Virus record (IMG/VR): IMGVR_UViG_3300006928_000128
Location: 1 to 21,080 of that record
DNA length: 21,080 nucleotides
Direction: 5' to 3' (one strand)
Source of the DNA: a virus
The position numbers and the translations under genes are program-made. Position 1 is the stretch's first letter, and the number at the start of each line of letters is the position of its first letter. Below, in pieces: positions 8,301 through 16,355 of this stretch. Below the pieces are notes generated by a model that did no database searches, was not told where the DNA came from, and was given only the letters and a program-made list of their open reading frames with translations.

Positions 8301-9541
8301 CGGAAGGATCAGAAAGGGCTACTTATGAAAATTTAGCCTACGCAGGATTAAGCATTAAAAGTTCAAAAGAATGGACAAACTTTAGTCAATTTTCTGCTTA
8401 CTTTAAACAAGGAATAAAAGTTGAAAAATTAGTTTTTGATGGAATGGGGCCACATCCCTTAAAAGATGCAACAAGTTTATTTCCTGAAATTGCTTATGCG
8501 TTATTAACAGATGAAAAGATTGGAGCTGGTGCTGTTATTAATGCTGATTCTGTCAACAAAACAAATATGACTATTGCGGCAAAATTCTGTAAAGCAAATA
8601 AATTCTTTTGGGACGGTGTTATTTCAAACAAAGTTAATTTAAGAGAATTTATATTTGAGCAAGGAACACATTGTTTATTAGATTTTACGATTATAGGAGG
8701 ACAATTTAGTTTGTATCCTTCTGTTCCTTTTGATAATAATTCCTATGAAATAAAAAATGATAAGGATGTTGTTATTAAAGCAATGTTTACCGATGGCAAT
8801 ATTAAGGATTTACAAGTAGCTTTCCTTAGCCCTGAAGACAGACAAGCTTTTAAAGCAAATGTTATATATAGAAATGAAAAAGAGAACGGATTTCCAGAAA
8901 ACAAATCTATAGTTATACGTTTGGCTGACGAAGAAGATGCTAATGGGAAGGTTCTAGTTTCACATGTAAACGATCCATTAGAGACATTCGATTTAAGTGG
9001 TTTTTGTACAAGCAGAAAACATGCACTCGATTTTGGGAGATATATTTTGGCAAATAGAAAATTTGTCGATCATACAATGACATTTAAGACTGCACCTCAT
9101 TTTGTTAATGGTGTTCAGCCTGGTGATTACATAAGAGTGTTTTCAACAACTCAACATGTTCAACGATTTAATAACGGTGCAATTCTTGACAATGGAACGG
9201 TTGTTTGTAAAGACATAAGTGAATTAGCAAGCGGTACTCAACCTAAGAATTTTTATTGGTGGAATACTAAAGAATCGGTTGTCCAAGAAGATAGTTATAA
9301 TTTCTCTAATTGGACTTCTGATAGTAAGTTACCTGCAACGTACAGAAATTCTTTGTTCACAATTAAGGAACTTGAATCTTCTGATCAATGTTACAAAGTT
9401 GAAAGTATGACGTTTGGAGAAGATGGATTGATTGAACTTTCTGGGTCGTATGCAAAATTGGATGGAAACAAATTAGCTATGCTACAGAAATGGGATGATA
9501 CTGATATAGATAATCCCTTGTTTGATTATGATTTGGAGTAA
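5246..9541 (+). CDS. Tail tip / host specificity protein (gpJ-like)
   Basis: This 1431-residue protein is by size and place the central tip protein that closes the tube and contacts the host. The ATG at 5246 follows GAGGAAGG directly and lies 121 bases inside the preceding gene. An in-frame GTG at 5291 is an alternative. Residues about 72-107 are hydrophobic (GQIVVGIALSVVSYLLTP), a feature seen in lambda gpI, so an I-like part may be fused to J. Residues about 120-200 match the J-type start in style (SFNSIQDLANLGDLIPLVFA, LKILALFSLGEI). Near 1248-1300 the segment SGFCTSRKHALDFGRYIL with VQPGDYIRVF matches the hub domain of J-like proteins. The middle (about 560-1000) is beta-rich and probably variable. 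The stop is three bases before the next gene. Confidence 0.85.
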   Translation: MAELPKDIRKPGGALVSARGPFTRRVLLPTEADLCNALGLTEEEYFQFLEGVAAKVKERPEAYDLVPNLVNGPLVVAAGLPGAGTLTAFGQIVVGIALSVVSYLLTPKPPSMKQGTNERTADIAGLKRFAPQFSFNSIQDLANLGDLIPLVFANRDQNPNGGIRVNSQLIWSQMVSLGSYQQLKILALFSLGEIARKPEVKGYAIGDLLIDNYHADKIYKDTNDDIPFQLNAIPNVDEDNIPFSADSELGHIFRVDDKRYFSGTRNPTTQATFGLSNPMPNATVYKLPYELVGSPSNPNNPDYRPAGRIVYKKRRKLLGSWPMCAGFVNSGTADQQAGRADATVGDYLTYQIVGSGTFGLYEGIAYQQNTDNLDLTMDPHGVEDVNSAIKTVREATDSYLVIGEQYMAGSTLLTCEEILEDNLPVNGRPWDGTKVRSASFKVIETGRYESLDNSIDGLGYHCQNPYWLDGNTENPGRKKGITFTRRKGKFFTVKPPSGDDHFFYEQEYDDSPDAADLYNPNSRYALQKVNLGTISNNRRCNITEIGIKSKVFKEMQFANVNSKPTEAKINEIYDYRSSLTLGNVQKFITRYSFFKLQVRKVGQDTWNWLKPEVNTNAHTGLFCVRGNTPEFQYNYIRIDQPTFDQYEYRFFPWPGAAVVKEVKTDSARSRYNPINAILLNSNTARTAGSTDKFTCSVNGEDFAVQFAGNKNHVLTEQNLSNSEWNLGTPDALKVGDATYQVLEFNGNNHDGSRKDYSISNLPILRPSEPVFTNKLFYPPNYGGYINGSGAHGTIIVGWQNHPSNGYTQYSLYINKADVTENIQGLDGPAWANHQVKAPGDFSDVEFHYTTLDGRGGKFILGTHQLNTSQGHPIYGVTKIEQTPLTATPSFSGEVDVKKQYSHEDGSGLKANVVVYSLGSEWYAEWELSDVGDEYLNNQEVYLDKNDIFTSDIINAGYDDITFTLNVGLSNTDVYSDEIGPSKLNLYDAAADFWQYEGDRSSHLEGPEHQITYCNEIVETEGSERATYENLAYAGLSIKSSKEWTNFSQFSAYFKQGIKVEKLVFDGMGPHPLKDATSLFPEIAYALLTDEKIGAGAVINADSVNKTNMTIAAKFCKANKFFWDGVISNKVNLREFIFEQGTHCLLDFTIIGGQFSLYPSVPFDNNSYEIKNDKDVVIKAMFTDGNIKDLQVAFLSPEDRQAFKANVIYRNEKENGFPENKSIVIRLADEEDANGKVLVSHVNDPLETFDLSGFCTSRKHALDFGRYILANRKFVDHTMTFKTAPHFVNGVQPGDYIRVFSTTQHVQRFNNGAILDNGTVVCKDISELASGTQPKNFYWWNTKESVVQEDSYNFSNWTSDSKLPATYRNSLFTIKELESSDQCYKVESMTFGEDGLIELSGSYAKLDGNKLAMLQKWDDTDIDNPLFDYDLE

Positions 9542-9544
9542 CTA

Positions 9545-9985
9545 ATGGCAACAGCACAACTATTTCCTAGTGTTAAACCAACATCCAGAAGTTACACACC
9601 TGGAACATATCCAAGCACCACTTTTGAATCGTTAGACGGTACAAAGACACATCTTCGTTTTGGTAATAAACCAGTAAATGCGACATTGACTCTTGGCTTC
9701 GCAAATATTACTGATGGTCAAGTTGGTTTGATTTTGAAGAATTATGATGATGTTAATTCTGTTTGGGATTATGTAAAATTCACAGAAGCTAATGGTTCAG
9801 CAGGAATAAAAGGAGCTGGTTCAGGGTATTTTTTAAGAAAAGAAATCCATGCTGATTCTGGTACAGGCGAAACGGAAAATGGTTTAAAATGGCGTTATGC
9901 TGGCCCTCCAAGTGTTACAAGTGTTTTTCCAGGAAGATGCAATGTGATCTGTAGTTTTGTTGCTTGTTTGGATGCGCCTATATAA
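9545..9985 (+). CDS. Minor tail protein of unknown function
   Basis: This 146-residue protein directly follows the J-like gene, three bases after its stop, and so belongs to the same transcript. It reads as a compact beta-rich structural protein with segments such as THLRFGNKPVNATLTLGF and GLKWRYAGPPSVTSVFPGR. It has two cysteines near the C-terminus (CNVICSFVAC holds three in all) and no signal peptide or membrane segment. I do not recognise a named family with confidence. The location suggests a small tip or fibre-attachment protein. The AG- and Pro-rich start (SYTPGTYPSTTFESLDG) could be an extended arm that docks on a neighbouring subunit, which is inference only. Confidence 0.6.
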   Translation: MATAQLFPSVKPTSRSYTPGTYPSTTFESLDGTKTHLRFGNKPVNATLTLGFANITDGQVGLILKNYDDVNSVWDYVKFTEANGSAGIKGAGSGYFLRKEIHADSGTGETENGLKWRYAGPPSVTSVFPGRCNVICSFVACLDAPI

Positions 9986-9986
9986 T
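9957..9986 (+). promoter_or_regulatory. Possible sigma-70-like promoter before the tube-like genes
   Basis: A perfect -10 box, TATAAT (9981-9986), overlaps the stop of the preceding gene. TTGTTG (9957-9962) could be a weak -35 box at 18 bases. Transcription would start near 9993, about 20 bases before the GTG at 10013. It would give the following tail proteins their own transcript. AT-rich DNA produces such boxes by chance. Confidence 0.3.
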
Positions 9987-10012
9987 AAAAGTAATGTTTT
10001 TGATTTGGGATT

Positions 10013-10492
10013 GTGGCTGGATTTTATAGCGGAAGAGATGGAGCCTTGTATATAGGCACCGAGACAGCAAAAGCTGCCAAAGTCCAGAATTGGTCTTTTT
10101 CTTCTAGCCAAGCAGTTTTAGAAACTACTTCAATGGGAGATACTGATAGGACTATTGTTGACGGGATTCGTAGTTATTCAGGAAGTGCAAGACTTTTTTA
10201 TTACACAACTTCAGGCGGTTCAAACGTCGAAGCTATTCTTAAAAATTCAATTCAAAGAAGTTCTGGAACTGCTGGAGGTGATGGTGTTCAAGATGCAAGT
10301 GATCAAATTAAATTAAAACTTGCATGGTTAGACGGCTCAACACCTAGATTTATTACTTTCTTTACTTATATAACTGGAGTAACAATGGGTGCTTCTATGG
10401 GTGAAGTGTCATCTGTAGACATAACTTGGGAAGCCAATGGGGCACCGATTGAAGATACTCTTGCAACTGGATCTGCTTCTTCTGGTTCCTAA
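10013..10492 (+). CDS. Tail-tube-like structural protein
   Basis: This 159-residue protein begins MAGFYSGRDGALYIG and has KVQNWSFSSSQAVLETTSMGD followed by a RTIVDGIRSYSGSARL segment. This matches the general pattern of siphovirus tail-tube proteins: a tag-like start, a strand with a central W, a T-S-x-G-D turn, then G-x-x-x-x-S-G-S. The end is a Ser/Ala/Gly-rich tail (TLATGSASSGS). The start is GTG at 10013. GGGA lies very close upstream (10007-10010), so the ribosome site is not ideal. The stop TAA shares its last base with the ATG of the next gene, so the two are coupled. Sitting after the J-like gene rather than before the chaperones, it probably extends or decorates the tip and is not the main tube subunit. 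Confidence 0.6.
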   Translation: MAGFYSGRDGALYIGTETAKAAKVQNWSFSSSQAVLETTSMGDTDRTIVDGIRSYSGSARLFYYTTSGGSNVEAILKNSIQRSSGTAGGDGVQDASDQIKLKLAWLDGSTPRFITFFTYITGVTMGASMGEVSSVDITWEANGAPIEDTLATGSASSGS

Positions 10493-11358
10493 TGGGCGTT
10501 TATTTTGGTCAAAGTGGTGAGATTGTTTTAAAAAGAGATACCCTTCAATCTCCACTGCAAACAACTTTAGATCCTTCGGACGTAAACACCGCCACGAGGA
10601 GATTTAATGTTGACCATAGTTCTGGTTCGTTAATAACTGGAGATGAGGTAGAAATATCAACTGCTGATGGTTCGACGTTAGAACTTGTCAACGGGCATAA
10701 TTATCCAGATGGAAAATGGTTTGTAAATATTGATCCTGTTGGTGGTATTCGTTTGTTTGATTCGTTTTCAAAGGCAATTGAAGGATTACAATCAAACGCT
10801 TTAACTCTTGTAACTCCTAGTGCAATAAAAGAAGTAATTTTACAAACAAAGAATGAATTATTCCGTCATGTTGCAAATATTAAAGACTTTGAAATGACAA
10901 CTAGTAGAGATCAAGTTGATTTAACACCTTTAGGCGATGAGTTCAAAAGTCAATACGAAGCTGGATTAATTAGTGGTCAAGGTTCTATGAATTGTATTTG
11001 GGAGCATAGTTATGAAACAGGAGATAGAGCTAATCAATATGGTTCGGATGCAGAATTTCCGTTTTATCTAGCTCAATTAATTTTAAGAACTCAACAGGGT
11101 GCAGATTTTAGTGGGATCTTTTATATCTATAGAGATAGCAGTAATTCAAAAAATAATGTTTATTATGAAACTGAATGCTGTGTAACTAATGTTGCTGTAT
11201 CCGTTGCTGCTTCTGATGTTATAGAGACGAGAATTGATTTTGTAACTAATGGAATTATTGCTTTAAAGACAGGAGATACACCTGGATACATACTTCAAGA
11301 AGATGAAGATAAGATCCTTCAAGAGAATGAAAGTCCCATATTGCTCGAACAGGTTTAA
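10492..11358 (+). CDS. Second tail-tube-like structural protein with C-terminal 8-residue repeats
   Basis: This 288-residue protein is coupled to the previous gene through a TAATG overlap. Its N-terminal part (about 1-115) includes an HSSGSLITGDEVEIST segment typical of beta-rich virion domains. The central part (about 125-170) has FEMTTSRDQVDLTPLGDEF and GLISGQGSMNCIW, which resembles the conserved centre of tail-tube proteins. The last 22 residues are a short repeat, ILQEDEDK-ILQENESP-ILLEQV (11290-11355), recalling the short LLLED-type repeats of some phage structural proteins. Together with the previous gene it forms a pair that may build an extra ring or collar at the tip. Neither role is proven. 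Confidence 0.55.
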   Translation: MGVYFGQSGEIVLKRDTLQSPLQTTLDPSDVNTATRRFNVDHSSGSLITGDEVEISTADGSTLELVNGHNYPDGKWFVNIDPVGGIRLFDSFSKAIEGLQSNALTLVTPSAIKEVILQTKNELFRHVANIKDFEMTTSRDQVDLTPLGDEFKSQYEAGLISGQGSMNCIWEHSYETGDRANQYGSDAEFPFYLAQLILRTQQGADFSGIFYIYRDSSNSKNNVYYETECCVTNVAVSVAASDVIETRIDFVTNGIIALKTGDTPGYILQEDEDKILQENESPILLEQV

Positions 11359-11365
11359 ACTATTG

Positions 11366-11386
11366 CTAACGGTTTTTAGTTAGGAG
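11366..11386 (+). promoter_or_regulatory. Ribosome binding site of the fibre gene, partly inside a small hairpin
   Basis: AGGAG (11382-11386) lies three bases before the ATG at 11390. CTAAC (11366-11370) can pair with GTTAG (11379-11383) across an eight-base loop, covering the first two bases of AGGAG. The stem is only 5 bp, so any effect on translation would be mild. Confidence 0.4.
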
Positions 11387-11389
11387 TAA

Positions 11390-14300
11390 ATGGCTGATCT
11401 CAAAATAACTGGATTAGATGCTTTAGCAGAAGCCTCGATCCAAGCGACCGATGCTCTCGCCATAGCGGATCTGAGCGCAACAGAAACAAAGAAGGTAACT
11501 GTAAAAGATTTAATTGCGGCTGGTGTAGCCCTTATTGATTCTGGAGATATACCTGCTGCCAAAGTTGCGGCACCTTTTGCTGCTAATTCAGTTGCAACTG
11601 CAACTATTCAAAATGACGCTATTAATGCAGATAAACTTGCTACTGATTCTGTTACTGCAGATGCTGTAGCTGCAAATGCTATTGGAGCGAGTGAATTAGC
11701 AGATAACGCCGTTGACTCAGGGGCTTTAGTTGCCAATTCAGTTATAACAACAAAAATATTAGATTTAAACGTAACAAGCGATAAAATTGCTAGTAACGCA
11801 ATAACAACGGTAAAGATTCTTGATGCAAATGTAACTTATGCAAAATTAAATCTTAGTGATGGTGATATTTCTGGTGCAAAGATTACAGGAAATTCTATAA
11901 CAAATGCACAGATAGGAGCCGATGCTGTTGGTACGTCCGAGTTAGCAGATAACGCTGTTGATACAGCAGCAATACTTAATGCCGCAGTAACAGGAACAAA
12001 GATAGCTGCAGACACTATTGAGTCAGGTAACATTGCGGCAAACGCTGTCGGTGCTAGTGAACTGGCTGATGCTTCTGTTGATACAGCAGCTATTGTTGCG
12101 AACGCTGTAACAACTGCCAAGATTGCTGATGGCGAAGTAACAACAGCAAAATTAGCAGGAAGTATTACTGGTGATAAATTATCTAATTCAACTGTTACTT
12201 ATGCAAAATTAAGCATAGCTGATGGTGATATAGCGGGAGCAAAGATTACTGGGAACTCTATAACTGCAGCACAAATAGCAGCGAACGCTGTGACTGCATC
12301 TGAGTTAGCTGATGACGCTGTAGATACTGCGGCTGTAGTAGACGGAGCTATTACAACTACACAAATAGCCGCAAATACAATTACGGCTGGAAACCTAGCT
12401 GCAAATTCCGTAGGAGCAAGTGAACTGGCTGACAATGCTGTAGATACTGCGGCTGTTGTAAATGGAGCCATAACTACTGACAAGATTGCTGACGGAGCAA
12501 TTACTACAGCGAAATTAGATGGAACAATTTCTGCTAGTTCTATTGCTGATAATTCAGTTACAAGTGCAAAGATAGCGGCTAATGCTGTTGGAGCTTCAGA
12601 ATTAGCAGACAACGCTGTGGATACTGCTGCTATTGCTGCTTCTGCTGTCATTGATTCAAAGATAGCAAGTGGAATTAGTGGAACAAAAATAACTGATGGA
12701 ACAGTTACAGCAGCCAAGTTAAATACTTCTAATCTTGATCGTTCGTTAAATGTAGCTAGTGGCAATCTTGGAATTAATAACACAATTACTGCTGCTACTC
12801 GTTCAGGAATTACATATAACGCACAGGGCTTAATAACTGCCTCAGCCGCATTGGTAGCAGGAGATTTACCTGTCGCTACTACCTCTGCTGTCGGTGGCGT
12901 TTCGGTTAGTACTGGTCTGACTGTTAGTGGGGCAGGTGCATTATCTCTTACTAATAGTGTTACTGGAGCAACAGTTAGCGGGATAACTTTTAACAATCAG
13001 GGCATGATTACGGCTGCTACTGGATTGACAGCAGCGATGCTTCCAGTATCAACGACAAGTGCTAAAGGTGCAGTACAAATTACGTCTGGAGGAGGATTAA
13101 CTGTTGATGGTTCGGGTAATCTGGCTACTTCAACGAGTGGAATTAGTGCTGGAACATATCAATCAATTACTGTTAACAATAAAGGTATCGCCACAGCAGG
13201 TGCGGCACTTACAGAAGCGTTAATTCCTTCGCTTGCTGCTAGTAAAATAACAAGTGGAAGTTTTAGTGCTGCGAGAATTGCAAATGATTCTATTGATGGT
13301 TCAAAGCTAAGTAATGCTTCTACAGCAGTCTTTCAATCTATTGCCCAGAGTGGTTATCCAACAGCTCAATTTAATGGTCAAATATTATTTGATACGGTTT
13401 CAGAAGATGCGTTTATTTGGGACGGAAACGCTTGGCAAGCAATAACCACATTAACAAAAGGAAGTCTTGTTTTTGGTGGAACTTTTAATGCAAATACGAG
13501 CCAAATGGTGGCGACTACCTCTGCAGGAATTGCGGCTGGATTGGCAGTTGGTTCTAATTTACCTACTCCAAGTGCTACCACAGATGGCGTTTACGTCGTT
13601 GTATCGAGTTCTGGAACTCCAAGTGCTCCAGCTCCAGTTGTTGCTTTAGCTCCTCCTGATTATGTTTTAGGTATTACAAACTCAGGAGGGAGCAGTTGGA
13701 ACGAAGTTGATCTTTCACAGACAGTAGCAGGACAAATTGCAAGCAATATTACCTTTACACCTTATGGACAAATCAGTGCAACTAATGTTCAAGATGCACT
13801 TCAAGAATTAGAAACAGAAAAGATGGGTCTTGCTGGTGGTACGTGTACTGGTCAGCTATTGATTTCTAACACTGGATCAATTGTTTTTGAAGGAAGTACT
13901 GTTGATGCACATGAACTAACTCTCGCAGTAACCGATCCTCAATCTTCAGACAAAACTATTACTTTTCCTGACATAACTGGAACATTAATTACTACTGCTG
14001 ATACCAATACTGTTACATCAACAATGGTTGATGGAAGTTTAGTTAATACAAACTTGGCGGCTAATGCTGCTATTGCTTTTAGTAAATTAGCTGCTTTAAA
14101 TTCTGCTCAAATCATTGTTGGTAATGGATCAAACGTTCCAACAGCAGTTGGCGTAACAGGAGACATAAGCATAAATAATGCAGGTCTTACGGCTATTGCA
14201 ACAGGCGTAATTGTTAACTCTGATATATCTAACTCGGCTGCAATTACAGGGTCGAAAGTAACTACTGGAACGACAAGTGCCGTTGGTGTTCTTCAGTTAA

Positions 14301-16354
14301 CAGACTCAACTTCAAGTACAAGTGCAACAACAGCAGCTACTCCTAATGCTGTTAAGACTGCTTATGACTTAGCTAATACAGCAAACACAACTGCCAACGC
14401 TGCTCTACCGAAAGCTGGTGGAACAATGACTGGCAACTTAATTGTTGATAATGCAAAAGAAGTTCGTTTTACAGAAGCAGACTCAAATGGTGCAAATTAT
14501 CTAGCATTAAAAGCTCCTGATTCTGTAACGGCTGATATTACTTGGACTCTTCCAAATGGTGATGGTAGTGCTAATCAATTCTTAAAAACAGATGGTTCAG
14601 GAAATCTAAGTTGGGGAACAGATAGTACAACTGACAGTACGAAGCTTCCTTTGGCTGGTGGCACTATGAGTGGCGCGTTGAATATGGGGAGTCAAAATAT
14701 TACAAACGCTGGAACAGTCACAGGAACCTTTGTAGGAAATATCACAGGAAACGTAACTGGTAATGCTTCTGGATCTGCTGGCTCTTGTACTGGAAATGCT
14801 GCAACAGCAACAGCCTTAGCTTCAAGCGTCAATATTGGTGGAGTTGCTTTTGATGGGACATCAAGCATCACTCTTCCTGGTGTTAATGCTTCTGGAACGC
14901 AAGACACAAGTGGAACAGCCGCTTTAGCAACTTCATTTACAGTTACAGCTAATGACTCAACTGATGAAACTGTTTATCCATTGTTTGCAGATGGAGCGAC
15001 AGGATCACAAGGAGCAGAAACAGATACAGGACTTACTTATAATCCTTCAACTGGATTATTAACTTCAACAGGATTTAGCGGAGTTGGAACTTTATTAACA
15101 GCTTTAAATGCCTCGAATTTAAGTTCTGGAACAGTAGCCACAGCAAGACTTGGCTCAGGAAGTTCTGTTACTACTAAATTCCTAAGAGGAGATAATACTT
15201 GGCAAACTGTTTCCTCTACTCCAGAAGGAACAGCAATATTATCTACAGGTGAATCAGGTGCAACTAAATTCCTAAGAGAAGACGGTGACGGGACATGCTC
15301 TTGGCAAACCGTAGTTACATCTGCCTCTGGATCAAATACACAAGTTCAATTTAATAATTCTGGAGCATTTGCGGGATCAAGCAGTCTTACTTTCAATTCT
15401 GGAACAGGTGCTTTAACAGCTACATCGTTCAGTGGATCAGGTGCGTCTTTAACTGCATTAAACGGATCAAATATTGCTAGTGGAACAATCGCTGCGGCTA
15501 GGATTGCAACTCTAAATCAGAGCACGACAGGATCGGCGGCAACATTAACAACAGCAAGAGCAATTAATGGAGTCGATTTTGATGGCTCAGCAGCAATAAC
15601 AGTAACGGCTGCTGCTGGAACGCTTACAGGAACAGAATTGAAAAGCACAGTTGTCACTTCAAGTTTGACTTCTGTAGGAACCCTTACAAGTTTGGCAGTT
15701 ACAAACAATGCAACTATTGGGGGTAACGCAGTAATAACAGGCGATCTCACTGTTCAAGGAACTACTACTTCGATTGACACTACCAATCTCGATGTGGAGG
15801 ATCGCAATATAACACTTGGAAAAGTATCATCTCCTAGTGATGCTACCGCCGACGGAGGGGGCATCACGCTTAAAGGTGCCTCAGACAAGTCATTTAACTG
15901 GGTTAATTCGACTGACGCTTGGACTTCTTCAGAACATATTAAAGTTGCTAGTGGTAAGACATTTATTGGAGACGGTTCAACTTTAACTGCATTAAACGCA
16001 ACAAATCTAGCGTCTGGAACGGTAGCAACTGCAAGGTTAGGCTCTGGAACAGGAAGCAGTTCTAATTTCTTAAGAGGGGATGGAAGTTGGCAGACAATCT
16101 CTCTAGATAAAATCGAAGAAGGTAATACTTCAGTTGAGGCAGTTGATACAGGATCAGATGGTCATGTAAAGATAACTACTGAAGGAACTGAAAGAGTTCG
16201 TGTTGGAACGGCAGGTGAAATAGGACTTTCGGGTGCCAACTATGGTACGACTGGGCAAGTTTTGACATCTGCTGGTTCGGGATCAGCTCCTCAATGGTCA
16301 GCACCTGCTGGAGGTGTTAGTATTGCAGCATTGCTAAAATTAACAAACTTATAA
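11390..16354 (+). CDS. Large tail fibre protein with decapeptide-repeat shaft
   Basis: This 1654-residue protein is a long repetitive tail fibre. Residues 1-63 form an attachment-like head with a helical VTVKDLIAAGVALI segment. Residues 64-444 are about 38 tandem units of 9-12 residues (consensus near AxNAVTTAKI). Residues about 465-614 hold three units of about 60 residues around SGITYNxQGLITA and LPVxTTSA. Later come GGTMTG/GGTMSG motifs, three copies of a SLTALNxSNLASGTVATARLG-type module and FLRGDxxWQT motifs. A DLTVQGTTTSIDTTNLDVED and WVNSTDAWTSSEHI segment (about 1445-1525) is of a kind often seen in cyanophage fibres. The C-terminus is GSAPQWSAPAGG. No S74-type chaperone end and no enzyme motif were seen. 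A good AGGAG site precedes the ATG. Confidence 0.88.
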   Translation: MADLKITGLDALAEASIQATDALAIADLSATETKKVTVKDLIAAGVALIDSGDIPAAKVAAPFAANSVATATIQNDAINADKLATDSVTADAVAANAIGASELADNAVDSGALVANSVITTKILDLNVTSDKIASNAITTVKILDANVTYAKLNLSDGDISGAKITGNSITNAQIGADAVGTSELADNAVDTAAILNAAVTGTKIAADTIESGNIAANAVGASELADASVDTAAIVANAVTTAKIADGEVTTAKLAGSITGDKLSNSTVTYAKLSIADGDIAGAKITGNSITAAQIAANAVTASELADDAVDTAAVVDGAITTTQIAANTITAGNLAANSVGASELADNAVDTAAVVNGAITTDKIADGAITTAKLDGTISASSIADNSVTSAKIAANAVGASELADNAVDTAAIAASAVIDSKIASGISGTKITDGTVTAAKLNTSNLDRSLNVASGNLGINNTITAATRSGITYNAQGLITASAALVAGDLPVATTSAVGGVSVSTGLTVSGAGALSLTNSVTGATVSGITFNNQGMITAATGLTAAMLPVSTTSAKGAVQITSGGGLTVDGSGNLATSTSGISAGTYQSITVNNKGIATAGAALTEALIPSLAASKITSGSFSAARIANDSIDGSKLSNASTAVFQSIAQSGYPTAQFNGQILFDTVSEDAFIWDGNAWQAITTLTKGSLVFGGTFNANTSQMVATTSAGIAAGLAVGSNLPTPSATTDGVYVVVSSSGTPSAPAPVVALAPPDYVLGITNSGGSSWNEVDLSQTVAGQIASNITFTPYGQISATNVQDALQELETEKMGLAGGTCTGQLLISNTGSIVFEGSTVDAHELTLAVTDPQSSDKTITFPDITGTLITTADTNTVTSTMVDGSLVNTNLAANAAIAFSKLAALNSAQIIVGNGSNVPTAVGVTGDISINNAGLTAIATGVIVNSDISNSAAITGSKVTTGTTSAVGVLQLTDSTSSTSATTAATPNAVKTAYDLANTANTTANAALPKAGGTMTGNLIVDNAKEVRFTEADSNGANYLALKAPDSVTADITWTLPNGDGSANQFLKTDGSGNLSWGTDSTTDSTKLPLAGGTMSGALNMGSQNITNAGTVTGTFVGNITGNVTGNASGSAGSCTGNAATATALASSVNIGGVAFDGTSSITLPGVNASGTQDTSGTAALATSFTVTANDSTDETVYPLFADGATGSQGAETDTGLTYNPSTGLLTSTGFSGVGTLLTALNASNLSSGTVATARLGSGSSVTTKFLRGDNTWQTVSSTPEGTAILSTGESGATKFLREDGDGTCSWQTVVTSASGSNTQVQFNNSGAFAGSSSLTFNSGTGALTATSFSGSGASLTALNGSNIASGTIAAARIATLNQSTTGSAATLTTARAINGVDFDGSAAITVTAAAGTLTGTELKSTVVTSSLTSVGTLTSLAVTNNATIGGNAVITGDLTVQGTTTSIDTTNLDVEDRNITLGKVSSPSDATADGGGITLKGASDKSFNWVNSTDAWTSSEHIKVASGKTFIGDGSTLTALNATNLASGTVATARLGSGTGSSSNFLRGDGSWQTISLDKIEEGNTSVEAVDTGSDGHVKITTEGTERVRVGTAGEIGLSGANYGTTGQVLTSAGSGSAPQWSAPAGGVSIAALLKLTNL
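11579..12721 (+). repeat. Array of about 38 decapeptide repeats in the fibre gene
   Basis: Residues 64-444 parse without gaps into 38 units: 33 of ten residues, three of nine, two of twelve. Each carries a small residue then V or I at positions 4-5 and ends in I or L (examples AANAVGASEL, ADNAVDTAAI, ADGAITTAKL). The pair GASEL-ADNAVDTAA recurs six times, near bases 11681, 11927, 12047, 12290, 12410 and 12587. Copies use different synonymous codons. Confidence 0.85.
12782..13231 (+). repeat. Three longer repeats of about 60 residues in the fibre gene
   Basis: Residues about 465-614 contain three copies of a unit with SGITYNAQGLITA, SGITFNNQGMITA and QSITVNNKGIATA, spaced 58 and 61 residues apart. 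In the first two copies this is followed by LPVxTTSAxG and GLTVxGxGxL. The third copy is more diverged. Confidence 0.7.
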
Positions 16355-16355
16355 G

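Noticed and set aside
11836-12120. A 94-residue minus-strand open frame in the same repeat array
   Set aside because: Same cause as the longer one: an antisense shadow of repetitive codons.
12199-12996. A 265-residue open frame on the minus strand opposite the fibre repeats
   Set aside because: It is a by-product of the Ala/Thr/Val-rich repeat codons, which give few stops on the other strand. Its own sequence is a low-complexity mirror of the repeats and it has no ribosome site.
13467-13649. A 60-residue plus-strand frame inside the fibre gene, Leu-rich
   Set aside because: Out-of-frame reading of Ala/Val/Ser codons in the fibre; no ribosome site and no continuation.
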